A stretch of 64,000 nt of DNA from CBDDHT01 sp965227905 (GTDB taxonomy: Bacteria > Pseudomonadota > Alphaproteobacteria > Rhizobiales > Methyloligellaceae), in NCBI GenBank assembly GCA_965227905.1, contig OZ245780.1, positions 1,736,001 to 1,800,000 of the forward strand. Direction: 5' to 3'. This document shows positions 57,201 through 64,000 of this stretch, one piece after another (positions within the stretch are counted from its first letter, which is position 1; each line of letters starts with the position of its first letter). Below the pieces are notes generated by a model. That model was not told where the DNA came from and ran no database searches. It saw nothing but the letters and a program-made list of their open reading frames with translations. The translations under genes were made by a program, and so were the position numbers.

Positions 57201-57587
57201 ACTGGATATGCGTGAGACGAATTTGGTTCTGGTTCGTGGTCAACCGCGTTCGCCGGAGAAGGATGTCGAAATCGAGTTCTAGAGCATCGCTCAACATTCA
57301 ACACCGTGTGCGACGTCTTGAGTGCGCATGCGTAACTCAGGCGGCAGTTTATCGATAAGACTCTCCGCACCGCCGGATCTTTTTCGCTCCGATGCGTCCC
57401 CCAAAGCATCGATGCAAAGTTGCAGCCCGGGTCACGGCTCGGGCTGCAATGATTCCCATCCGCTGCTTCGATTTGCCTCAATTCTTGAAAAGCAGATTCG
57501 ATTGGGAAAATAGTGCTGTTAGGCGCCCGCCACTGTCTGCCGAACCAGTGGAGCCAAGGGGGGCTGCGCGGTTGATTTGCCATGTAT

Positions 57588-57605
57588 GTGATAATATAAC
57601 ATTGC
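57588..57605 (+). promoter_or_regulatory. Zur box for znuA
   Basis: GTGATAATATAACATTGC, 34 bp before the znuA start, has the same 12-base core ATAATATAACAT as the znuC site. Confidence 0.75.
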
Positions 57606-57639
57606 CTAGTTTCCCCAACGCCGAACCGCAAGGACCGTA

Positions 57640-58713
57640 ATGATGCGCTACGCCTGTTTGTCTTTCGTTTCTGTTGTGGCAATGACGCTTTCGTTTGGCA
57701 GTGCCGCGAATGCCGGGAGCGATGTCGTCGTTTCGATTAAACCGATCCACTCGCTTGTTGCAGGCGTCATGGACGGCGTTGGCGAGCCGCACTTGATCGT
57801 AAGAGGCGGCGACTCTCCACACACCTACGCCCTCAAACCCTCAGACGCCAAGGCGTTGGAGAAGGCGAAAGTCGTTTTTTGGGTTGGCGAGATCCTGGAG
57901 TCTTTTCTTGAGCGCCCCGTCGAGACTCTGGCGGGGAAAGCCAAAGTGGTCGCGCTTTCGAATGCGCCAGGTTTGATCAAGCACGATTTCCGTGAAGGTG
58001 GCCCGTGGGAAGAACATGCCCACGAAGAGCATGATCACGACAAACATGGCCACGACAAGCATGCGCACAAGAAGCACGATCATGACAAACATGGCCACGA
58101 CAAGCATGCGGACGACAAGCATGATCATGACAAACATGGTCACGACAAGCATGCGCACGATAAGCATGACCATGACAAACATGCTCACGACGAAGTCGAT
58201 TTGCATATCTGGCTGGACCCATTGAACGCAAAGGCAATGGTCAACGAAATTGTTTCAACACTTGTCGCCGTCGATGCGGGGAACGCAGCAACCTACAAAG
58301 CCAATGGACGCAAACTGGCAGGCAGGCTCGATGCACTGATCGCATCGGCCGAAAAAAGCTTTGCGCCGATCCAGAAACGGCCATTTGTGGTTTTCCACGA
58401 CGCCTACCAGTATCTGGAAAAGCGCTTCGATTTGAATGCTGTCGGCTCCATCACGGTCAGCCCGGAGGTGAAACCGGGTGCCAAGCGCGTCGCAGAAATG
58501 AAAAAGAAGATCGGCAAACTCGGCGCGGTTTGCGTTTTTTCCGAGCCACAGTTCGAGCCAAAGCTTGTTCGTGTTGTAACCGAAGGCACGTCAGCGAGAA
58601 CCGGAACCCTGGATCCCATTGGGAGCGATTTGCCAGCCGGCCAGGACCTCTATTTCTCGCTGATGGAACGCAATCTGAAGGCATTGACGGATTGCCTCGG
58701 CAAGACGAGTTAG
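57640..58713 (+). CDS. znuA: Zinc ABC transporter binding protein ZnuA with His-rich repeat loop
   Basis: The 357-residue protein has a signal peptide (SFVSVVAMTLSFGSAANA), ligand regions VSIKPIHSLVAGVM and GGDSPHTYALKPSDAKAL, then a long Asp/His/Lys loop (about 126-185) and the ligand block VDLHIWLDPLNAKAM and VFHDAYQYLEKRF. The loop is built of a 15-residue repeat and binds zinc loosely in this family. AGGA precedes the ATG; the next codon is also ATG. Regulation by Zur is likely from the box at 57588. Confidence 0.95.
   Translation: MMRYACLSFVSVVAMTLSFGSAANAGSDVVVSIKPIHSLVAGVMDGVGEPHLIVRGGDSPHTYALKPSDAKALEKAKVVFWVGEILESFLERPVETLAGKAKVVALSNAPGLIKHDFREGGPWEEHAHEEHDHDKHGHDKHAHKKHDHDKHGHDKHADDKHDHDKHGHDKHAHDKHDHDKHAHDEVDLHIWLDPLNAKAMVNEIVSTLVAVDAGNAATYKANGRKLAGRLDALIASAEKSFAPIQKRPFVVFHDAYQYLEKRFDLNAVGSITVSPEVKPGAKRVAEMKKKIGKLGAVCVFSEPQFEPKLVRVVTEGTSARTGTLDPIGSDLPAGQDLYFSLMERNLKALTDCLGKTS
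58030..58191 (+). repeat. 45-bp in-frame tandem repeat in znuA, about 3.6 units
   Basis: Units start at 58030, 58075, 58120 and 58165 (partial) and code for variants of HDHDKHGHDKHAHKK. Copies differ at a few bases and in one His-to-Asp change (HADDK). Such repeats can change copy number by slippage, which would alter the zinc-binding loop length. Confidence 0.85.
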
Positions 58714-59009
58714 GCAGTCCCCTGAGGCGGGCCGCCCATCATCTGATCTTCGGTGATTTGCGCTTCGATCTCGTCGAGAAGCTGTGCGAGGACGGTTTCA
58801 ACGTCCTCGCGCGAAATGCCTTCATTCATGACGGCGCCAAGCAGCCCGGCTGCACCATGAAATGCGATGGCGTAGCGTGGCAGCCCGTTCGCTATCTCCC
58901 AGGCTGATGCAGCCGGAATGAGTGCCATCTCGACGATATCCTGCGTTCGGCAGACAGGGCAGTCGTCGTTAAGGTCATGCTCGACGATGGTCTTCAAATC
59001 CACATCCAT
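58710..59009 (-). CDS. Hypothetical protein with CPVC motif (99 aa)
   Basis: The protein MDVDLKTIVEHDLNDDCPVC is followed by RTQDIVEMALIPAASAWEIANGLPRYAIAFHGAAGLLGAVMNEGIS and an acidic helix to the end, in parts. The Cys-Pro-Val-Cys at about 17-20 could bind a metal or be a redox site. The start at 59009 was preferred; a GTG at 59039 would add ten residues. It is convergent with znuA (four-base overlap). No family is recognised, and a link with zinc homeostasis is only positional. Confidence 0.65.
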   Translation of the reverse strand: MDVDLKTIVEHDLNDDCPVCRTQDIVEMALIPAASAWEIANGLPRYAIAFHGAAGLLGAVMNEGISREDVETVLAQLLDEIEAQITEDQMMGGPPQGTA

Positions 59010-59468
59010 GTTCAAAGGTCCAGTTCGGCTGATCGGCACGGGGATGATTGCTATGTGGGAGGCACGTGTTCAAGAAGCTAGGTCGTGAACTCACAAACGG
59101 CATACGGTTCTGTCTGGTGAGGAGAGCCTGCCTGGCGGCAATCATTGCTCGAAAAGGCAAAAAGCCTTCTCTTGCGCTTGATTTCAATCATTCAAGCCCT
59201 CCTGACAAGACCGAACCGTATGCCATTTGTGAATCCACGACCTAGATCTATTGTCCAGGATCTGGCTGTCGCCATTCTGACAATGCATATGCCAATTGTC
59301 CCGACGTACCATCCGACTTTTGTGGCAAAACAGGAAGCCTTCAAAACCCTTTTCGACACGATCGCGACCCACAGGAACGCGAGCGGCATTGTGTGAGACG
59401 GGGTCTAGCTGGTAAGTCGCTTGCGTTGTTTGGGATTGAGCCTGACGCTCACGGGTGAGGAGAAAATC
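59010..59468. other. Intergenic region containing a MITE-like element
   Basis: The 459 bp between the CPVC protein and the ABM gene hold a 168-bp inverted-repeat element (59078-59245). The remaining 59246-59468 carries no clear gene; small frames on both strands run through the element and are considered chance. The ABM promoter should lie close to 59400-59450. Confidence 0.6.
59078..59245. mobile_element. MITE-like element with 50-bp inverted ends and CTAG target sites
   Basis: The left end (59078-59127) and the reverse complement of the right end (59196-59245) match at 43 of 50 positions. Both start with CTAG at the outer edge, as expected for a four-base target duplication. The centre has a hairpin AAGGC-AAAAA-GCCTT. 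It codes for no transposase. A related 24-base end is found again at 59750. CTAG targets are known from IS5-family elements, so an IS5-type origin is possible but inferred. Confidence 0.7.
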
Positions 59469-59753
59469 ATGTTTGCGGTTGTTGTCGAATTCAATGTGAA
59501 GCCTGGCGAGGCGGATGCGTTCCGCGAAGCGATTCTGATTCAGGCGAAAAACTCCCTGGAGAAGGAACCGGCCTGCCGGCAGTTCGAAGTCCACATCGAC
59601 CGTGAGGATGCCAATCGCTTCGTCCTTTACGAAACATATGATGATGAAGCGGCTTTTGCGGCGCATCGCGAAACGGCACACTATGCCGACTACAATGCTC
59701 TGGTGACCCCCATCGTCGCTTCCAAATCTGTTATGCAGTTGGATCGACTCTAG
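59469..59753 (+). CDS. Antibiotic biosynthesis monooxygenase (ABM) domain protein
   Basis: The 94-residue protein begins MFAVVVEFNVKPGEADAFREAIL and has CRQFEVHIDREDANRFVLYETYDDEAAFAAHRETAHY, standard for ABM/YgiN-like dimeric proteins that oxidise quinols or degrade heme-like substrates. GGAG is placed well before the ATG. The stop TAG lies in a CTAG that borders a solo element end, so the natural C-terminus might be slightly changed by the insertion. Confidence 0.9.
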   Translation: MFAVVVEFNVKPGEADAFREAILIQAKNSLEKEPACRQFEVHIDREDANRFVLYETYDDEAAFAAHRETAHYADYNALVTPIVASKSVMQLDRL

Positions 59754-59777
59754 GTCATGAACTCACAAATGGCCTAG
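59750..59777. mobile_element. Solo element end between two CTAG sites
   Basis: Positions 59750-59773 match the left end of the element at 59078 at 22 of 24 bases, and CTAG occurs at both borders (59750-59753 and 59774-59777). The TAG stop codons of the ABM gene and of the convergent DUF123 gene both fall in these CTAG sites. It looks like a remnant or very short insertion. Confidence 0.6.
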
Positions 59778-60226
59778 GCCGTCCAGGCGAGCAGATGGCT
59801 TCGGCAGATTCGGCAGTCGGTACTCCCGAATCCGGGAATCGGAACATGGAATCTGTCGCTGGTCAGCAAAGCCGCGACAATCGCGCATTCATCGCCATCG
59901 ACAATCGGTATTGCATATGGCCTGGCATGGACGGTGAGACGATCGATGTGCCAGTGCAGACGCTTGGTCTTGCGTTCATGTCTTGCAAGTCGTGCTGGAA
60001 GTCCGCCTGGACCGTAAGCGCTTCCGGCATAGGCAAACCAGCCAGGGCCGACGGAATCCGCTGAAAGGCGCGGGAGGTCCAAAATCAGCGAATTCTTCAG
60101 GTGGATTAGGAGAACATAAGCGCCAACACATTGAGGCAAAAGCGATTTTGCAGGGTGCAAATCGAACCCGCAACCGGCCAGATCGGCTGCCAGACCGGCA
60201 GGAATCGGGTCAAATCTGGTAATCAT
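59774..60226 (-). CDS. DUF123 / GIY-YIG-related protein
   Basis: The 150-residue protein has the DUF123 pattern: GAYVLLIHLKNSLILDLPRL, the GWFAYAGSAYGPGGLPARLARHERKTKRLHWHIDRLT stretch in pieces and the final PGFGSTDCRICRSHLLAW. In archaea the domain is joined to endonuclease III, and the fold is related to GIY-YIG nucleases, so a role in DNA repair is assumed. GGAG lies close to the ATG. The stop codon is in a CTAG at the edge of the solo element end. Confidence 0.88.
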   Translation of the reverse strand: MITRFDPIPAGLAADLAGCGFDLHPAKSLLPQCVGAYVLLIHLKNSLILDLPRLSADSVGPGWFAYAGSAYGPGGLPARLARHERKTKRLHWHIDRLTVHARPYAIPIVDGDECAIVAALLTSDRFHVPIPGFGSTDCRICRSHLLAWTA

Positions 60227-60389
60227 CGCTCCGAATCTCTATATACTGGAGGGTGCGTTATTCTATCAGTATGCACGTTTGCCTGGCGCGGAGGCGGGGG
60301 CGTGCGTATCTTCGAAAATAAAATGCTCTTGTGTCTTGAGCGCGTCGGGATCAATGATCCCTGGAAGTAGCAGAAATGGCGAGCAGGCC

Positions 60390-61736
60390 ATGATATCCCG
60401 ATCCAAATCACTATCAGATCCGAATTCAGGTGCAGACCAATCCGTCCCTGAGAAGTCGACCAGAGCGAGCCGGCGCGCAGCACGCCGTGCTGAGCGGGTC
60501 GGGACGGTCAAGGTCAAGAAGTATGGGTTCCTAGGGGCCTTCCTGCGACCGATCGGAATCTCCATCGCACTGCTTCTTGCGGGGTGGGGCGCCATTTCCA
60601 TGGGCACCACATTCTGGCGCAGCTATGAGCGGCACGCCCTCCACACCAAAGCGGTTCATGAGGACAAGAGCTTTTTCGATATTTTCGTGAAGTCCGATCT
60701 TCCGGACGATGCGGTGAAGCTCGTCATTAAGGATGTTGACGGCAAACTGCGGCGCGTTGCTGCCAGCGGATCGCAGACGGACACGTTCGTCAACAGTACG
60801 ATCCTGATGCTCGATGGCGAGCGGGACCGGATCAAGCTTGCTGCGTCGGAAGATATCGACCGTCTGTTCGATCATGCTTTTGCCGACCGTGAGCAGGTTC
60901 TTGAGGCCTATGCGGACTGGTTCTTCGAGTGGAAGCGCTCCTATGTCGTTTTGAAGGAGACGATCACGTCGGCGACCAACAGGTTCATCCAGACCGGTGA
61001 GTATGAAAGCCTGAGTGAGGCAGTCGAACGCGACGTGAAAGATTATTTCCTGCGTCATTATATGAGTCAGGTCCTGAAGCCAGCATTGCGCGACGAGATG
61101 ATCACGCAGGAGATCGAGACGACTGTACGCCGTGCCCATGAGAGCTATCGGCGGGTTGTGGCGAATGGCGATATGCGTCTGCAGCTCTTTATGGCGCAGT
61201 ACACGCAGCATCTGAACGACGTGCCGGCCAGTACGTCATTGACCGATCTTAAGCTCGATTGGGATGCGCAGAAGTGGAAGGCGCCGACTTATCTGATGGA
61301 GGATAAGGCCTTTGAAGGCGTGATCGGCCTCGGCCATGTCGCAGCAGGCGGAACGATTGGCGCCTTGACCCTCGGTCCTGTCATGACCCGTGTGGTCTCA
61401 GGCACGTTCGGTATGCTGTCGCGCCGGTTTGTGACGTCCATCGGTACACGTCTTGTCCTGGCGGAGAAGGGTGTCGTTGCCGGGACGCTCATTCAGCCTG
61501 CCGGCGGACAGATCGTCGGTGCGATTGCCGGTGTCGTTCTTGGTGTTGCGGCCGACTACTTCATCAACGAAGCCTATGAGGAATTCGATCGCGAGAAGTT
61601 CATCAATGCCAACCGTGATGCACTGGATACGACCATTGCGGTTTGGAAGGCGAAGCTCGCGGCGAACGTGACGACTGCCGTAGATCGCTGGTTTGATGAC
61701 ACCCGGTCAAGTGTGGTTCTGGCGCAGGATTCTTAA
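60390..61736 (+). CDS. Membrane protein of unknown function (448 aa)
   Basis: The protein has a basic N-terminus (STRASRRAARRAERV), a helix (IGISIALLLAGWGAISMG), a long helical periplasmic part with Trp- and Arg-rich phrases such as YADWFFEWKRSYVVLKE, then a Gly-rich hydrophobic block (VIGLGHVAAGGTIGALTLGPVM and GTLIQPAGGQIVGAIAGVVLGVAADYF) and a soluble tail. The pattern recalls conserved rhizobial hypotheticals. Starts at 60390 or 60354 both lack an ideal ribosome site. It is followed by another unknown membrane protein, which may act with it. Confidence 0.7.
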   Translation: MISRSKSLSDPNSGADQSVPEKSTRASRRAARRAERVGTVKVKKYGFLGAFLRPIGISIALLLAGWGAISMGTTFWRSYERHALHTKAVHEDKSFFDIFVKSDLPDDAVKLVIKDVDGKLRRVAASGSQTDTFVNSTILMLDGERDRIKLAASEDIDRLFDHAFADREQVLEAYADWFFEWKRSYVVLKETITSATNRFIQTGEYESLSEAVERDVKDYFLRHYMSQVLKPALRDEMITQEIETTVRRAHESYRRVVANGDMRLQLFMAQYTQHLNDVPASTSLTDLKLDWDAQKWKAPTYLMEDKAFEGVIGLGHVAAGGTIGALTLGPVMTRVVSGTFGMLSRRFVTSIGTRLVLAEKGVVAGTLIQPAGGQIVGAIAGVVLGVAADYFINEAYEEFDREKFINANRDALDTTIAVWKAKLAANVTTAVDRWFDDTRSSVVLAQDS

Positions 61737-61746
61737 GGACCTATTC

Positions 61747-61832
61747 GTCATTCCAGCGAAGGCTGGAAACCAGCACCCACATTGCACCATTTTCAGAGCA
61801 CATCTGGATCCCCGCTTTCGCTTGGATGGCCA
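61747..61832. repeat. REP-like imperfect inverted repeat
   Basis: The left arm begins GTCATTCCAGCGAAGGCTGG and contains a perfect hairpin TTCCAGC-GAAG-GCTGGAA (61751-61768). The right arm, TCTGGATCCCCGCTTTCGC and on, is its imperfect inverse. The sequence is like the dispersed intergenic 'cgtcattcccgcgaaagcgggaat' class of alphaproteobacterial repeats. Confidence 0.7.
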
Positions 61833-61968
61833 GACGACGTGTTCATACGCGTGTAGGCTGACCGCGTCCTCCGGTAACGATGTCGAAAAACTCTTTTTCG
61901 CCAAGCCTATACGGTTGGTGCTAAAGTTCGTATGGAGGCCCTGTGTGATAGCGTAGGGGCGTTCTCCA

Positions 61969-62529
61969 ATGGAGCGTTCGGCATACAAAAGGCGACAGGC
62001 TGCGAAGAGCCGCTCACTGAGTGATGCGGTCCAAAGGGCGCGAGTCCGTCTGGCCGAAGATATCGACAATGTGGCTGAGCGCCGGATATCCGATCTCACG
62101 CGCCTCGAAATGCTGAAAGGCGAACTCGATGGGATCTTCTCGCAGATCCCGAAAACTGATCAGAGATTCGAACTCATCCTCGTGCCGTCCGCGCCGGTAA
62201 GACTATGGCTGGATATGTTCACCTACGTTGCGCGTGAGCCTGAAAATGGAAACTATTGCCTGATCCGAAACGGCCCGGATGGGCCGGAGGTGCTGGCCGA
62301 GTCGTCAGTCGCAACGGAAATCATAGGCCGAGTCATCGATTATGTTGCTGACGAACTCGTGCGCCGTGAGCGGCAACTGCACGGCTACGCACAGCTTGAG
62401 CGAAGAATGCAAACGCCGGCGCGCCATATTCGGCGGCCGGCGATGCGATTGTCGGTGGCCTTTTTCATCATAGGCCTGGTGACCGGTATTCTGGCCCTGC
62501 TGTCGTTCTTCTATCTTGCTCCGATCTGA
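61969..62529 (+). CDS. Tail-anchored membrane protein of unknown function (186 aa)
   Basis: The protein begins with a basic part MERSAYKRRQAAKSRSLSDA, then a helical segment and a mixed domain with QRFELILVPSAPVRLWLDMFTYVAREPENGNYCLIRNGPDGPEVL (in parts), and ends with one helix (LSVAFFIIGLVTGILALLSFF). A cytoplasmic domain with a C-terminal anchor is likely. The gene is on the same strand as the 448-residue protein 232 bp upstream, with a REP-like repeat between them. No family name is recognised. Confidence 0.7.
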   Translation: MERSAYKRRQAAKSRSLSDAVQRARVRLAEDIDNVAERRISDLTRLEMLKGELDGIFSQIPKTDQRFELILVPSAPVRLWLDMFTYVAREPENGNYCLIRNGPDGPEVLAESSVATEIIGRVIDYVADELVRRERQLHGYAQLERRMQTPARHIRRPAMRLSVAFFIIGLVTGILALLSFFYLAPI

Positions 62530-62532
62530 GCG

Positions 62533-63786
62533 TTACTCGGCCGCTTGCTCTATGGCGCCGCGTTTGTCGAACGAACGGTCAGGGTTGCTCGGATCGCGGC
62601 CCATCATGCGACCCCACTCATCGTAGAAATGGCGCAGCCCGATCTCATCGTGAACCAAATGATCCTCATGGCGGGCCTGAACGACACGTCGCGGTTCGGA
62701 GTTGGGAAGCATCACCGATCCCTGGACCGACACGGCTAGAAGATCCTCATGAAGATTGCGTCCGAATGGACCCCAGATCGAGTTGTGGTGATCGATTCGT
62801 GCCTGTCGGACTTCCGGCGTATCGCTCTTCAGGCCGAGACCGCGGAATTCAATCATGACCTTGTCCGGTCCAAGCGGTGTCTGAATATCGACCCTGAGGG
62901 CCGAGCCGCGCAGATTGAAATTGTGGCCGGGGAAGAGGTCCACGAGGTACCATCCATTCGGTGGTGTATTCGGGAAGGATGCATCGTCGCGGTCGTCGAA
63001 ACCGTCATATTCTGTGTAGTGCGGTGCATAATTGGCGAAGGTGATGTGGCCGCCTTTGTGGCCGTAGCCCTTGCGCTTGAAGTAGTCGTCATCGAAGCCG
63101 GTGATGCGGTTATGGTAGTGCAGATAGTCGTGATACAGCTCGGAGTTGGTGTCGTGCCAGAGCTTGTAATTGGTCGGTAGAATGGCCTTGTGATAGTGGA
63201 AAACCTCAAGCGGCTCGACATCCGTCCGTTTGATCTGCTCCTCGAAAGCCTCGCCGCAGAAATCTTCCAGCGACTCCACCTTGTCGTTCAAGCTGACCCA
63301 AACGAAGCCACCGAACTTGACCTCACAGCGCAGGCGCCGAAGACCCATCTGCTCTTTGCAGACCCTGTCCTGATAGCCTTCCTTTTCCCGGCTGATGTAA
63401 ACGCAGTTGCCCTTCATGTCGTACTGCCATGCATGGAACATGCAGGTCATGCGCTTGGGGTTGCCGGACGGCTGACCTTCCATGAACGATCCCGCAGGAC
63501 GACGTTCGATCATCATACCGCGATGGGAACAGACATTGAGGAAGGCGCGGATCTTGTCGTCCGGACCGCGCGTGATGATGATTGGTTCCTTCGCAATGGT
63601 GTGTGTTCGGAAGTCATATGGCTTGGGCAGCTCCGATTCGTGACAAACCGGATGCCAGACCTTCTTGAAGATCTTTTCCTGCTCTTCCTCGTACAACTCC
63701 CAATCGGAGTATACGCGGCTGTCGACAAGGTCGCCTGCCGGAATGTCAGGGGTATTCAGCCATTGTTCGTGATTACGTGCCGCCAT
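62533..63786 (-). CDS. Rieske non-heme iron oxygenase, alpha subunit
   Basis: The 417-residue protein has the Rieske ligands Cys86-x-His88 (NVCSHRG) and Cys115-x2-His118 (TCMFHAWQYD). The catalytic domain has LWHDTNSELYHDYLHYHNR. Twenty-six residues separate His88 from Cys115, versus about 15-17 in common ring-hydroxylating oxygenases, so the cluster loop has an insert (SFMEGQPSGNPKR). The start at 63786 follows GGGAGA; the frame further upstream is unsupported. No beta subunit, ferredoxin or reductase gene is in the window. Aromatic acid or quaternary amine substrates are both known for such proteins. Confidence 0.9.
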   Translation of the reverse strand: MAARNHEQWLNTPDIPAGDLVDSRVYSDWELYEEEQEKIFKKVWHPVCHESELPKPYDFRTHTIAKEPIIITRGPDDKIRAFLNVCSHRGMMIERRPAGSFMEGQPSGNPKRMTCMFHAWQYDMKGNCVYISREKEGYQDRVCKEQMGLRRLRCEVKFGGFVWVSLNDKVESLEDFCGEAFEEQIKRTDVEPLEVFHYHKAILPTNYKLWHDTNSELYHDYLHYHNRITGFDDDYFKRKGYGHKGGHITFANYAPHYTEYDGFDDRDDASFPNTPPNGWYLVDLFPGHNFNLRGSALRVDIQTPLGPDKVMIEFRGLGLKSDTPEVRQARIDHHNSIWGPFGRNLHEDLLAVSVQGSVMLPNSEPRRVVQARHEDHLVHDEIGLRHFYDEWGRMMGRDPSNPDRSFDKRGAIEQAAE

Positions 63787-64000
63787 CTCATTGTCTCCCG
63801 TAAGGATCGCTGCAGTCTCAGAAATTTGCACTAATCTACAAAAGTCGCGCGTTGCAACCAAGAGCAAATAGTGAAAAAATTATCCCGTATAGTGACATGA
63901 AGTTTTTCTTTTGGCAAAGTCCGTTGAGGCGACAGGAATTTAATTCCGCAAAGTCAATGGGTTATCGAAAGCCACATCACGTTGATATCGAGATGTTATG
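63787..64000. other. Promoter region of the Rieske oxygenase gene, window edge
   Basis: The last 214 bp are A/T-rich (for example GTGAAAAAATTATCCCGTATAG) and likely hold the oxygenase promoter on the reverse strand. No gene or operator could be identified before the window ends. Confidence 0.4.

Larger units (their letters stand above)
56942..57639. other. 698-bp znuC-znuA divergent region with three Zur-like palindromes
   Basis: The region contains Zur-like sites at 56963, 57179 and 57588. Frames on both strands in between (for example 57182-57682 on the reverse strand) look like chance frames with no family pattern. The large size for a divergent promoter region and the extra central palindrome suggest that a short transcript or a deleted gene could lie between. 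Confidence 0.6.

Noticed and set aside
57182..57682. Reverse-strand open frame across the znu promoter region
   Set aside because: It crosses two Zur-like sites and the start of znuA, has no motif and shows shadow-like composition.
59145..59396. Small forward frame through the MITE-like element
   Set aside because: It reads through the inverted repeat and lacks a ribosome site.

Overview
The window looks like a chromosomal segment from an alphaproteobacterium, most likely of the order Hyphomicrobiales (Rhizobiales). This rests on a ChvI-type response regulator, a cbb3 oxidase cluster of fix type, small alphaproteobacterial families (a ribbon-helix-helix protein, a host-attachment protein) and moderately GC-rich codon use. 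No rRNA, tRNA, phage structural gene, CRISPR array or intact transposase was seen. Genus and species cannot be fixed from the sequence alone.

Layout: 1-5.5 kb is a cbb3 oxidase operon with an unusual subunit plan: a three-heme CcoO/CcoP-type fusion, CcoS, three tiny membrane proteins, a SafE-like protein and the copper ATPase CcoI. 5.4-7.8 kb holds an acyltransferase and a GNAT-type protein. 7.9-11.6 kb holds a SAF-domain oxidoreductase and a GGDEF-EAL protein. 12-16.5 kb encodes a YadGH-like ABC exporter followed by a three-subunit flavin/iron-sulfur dehydrogenase of the HcnABC/opine-oxidase type. 16.4-19.4 kb has an NmrA/HxlR divergent pair with a perfect palindrome between them, then an orphan chvI. 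19.4-32.4 kb is an amino-acid/amine catabolic island: ureohydrolase, three FAD amine or D-amino-acid oxidases, Asp/Glu-type racemase, a TAXI-TRAP transporter with its universal stress protein, LysR and IclR regulators and a class III CoA-transferase. 32.5-34.8 kb carries typA and a lipoprotein, then a 42-bp tandem repeat that forms hairpins. 35.3-43.1 kb is a redox/stress block (two pirins, LysR, TerB-like, tandem UspA, host-attachment protein, kinase).

43.1-48.7 kb is a twelve-gene reverse-strand cluster that looks like a sulfane-sulfur import and relay system: two YeeE/YedE half-transporters, TusA, three small membrane proteins, a membrane-anchored rhodanese without catalytic cysteines, three short DsrE/F/H-like proteins, an active-looking exported rhodanese and a cytochrome c. 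I consider this the best candidate for an undescribed system here. 49-55 kb has a regulator, two paralogous exported beta-rich proteins with a decayed copy between them, a PaaK-like ligase, a permease and trmL. 55.3-58.7 kb is the znuCB/znuA zinc importer with three Zur-like palindromes.

58.7-64 kb contains hypotheticals, an ABM monooxygenase and a DUF123 protein separated by a solo copy of a mobile-element end, a 168-bp MITE-like element, two membrane proteins of unknown function and a Rieske oxygenase at the right edge.
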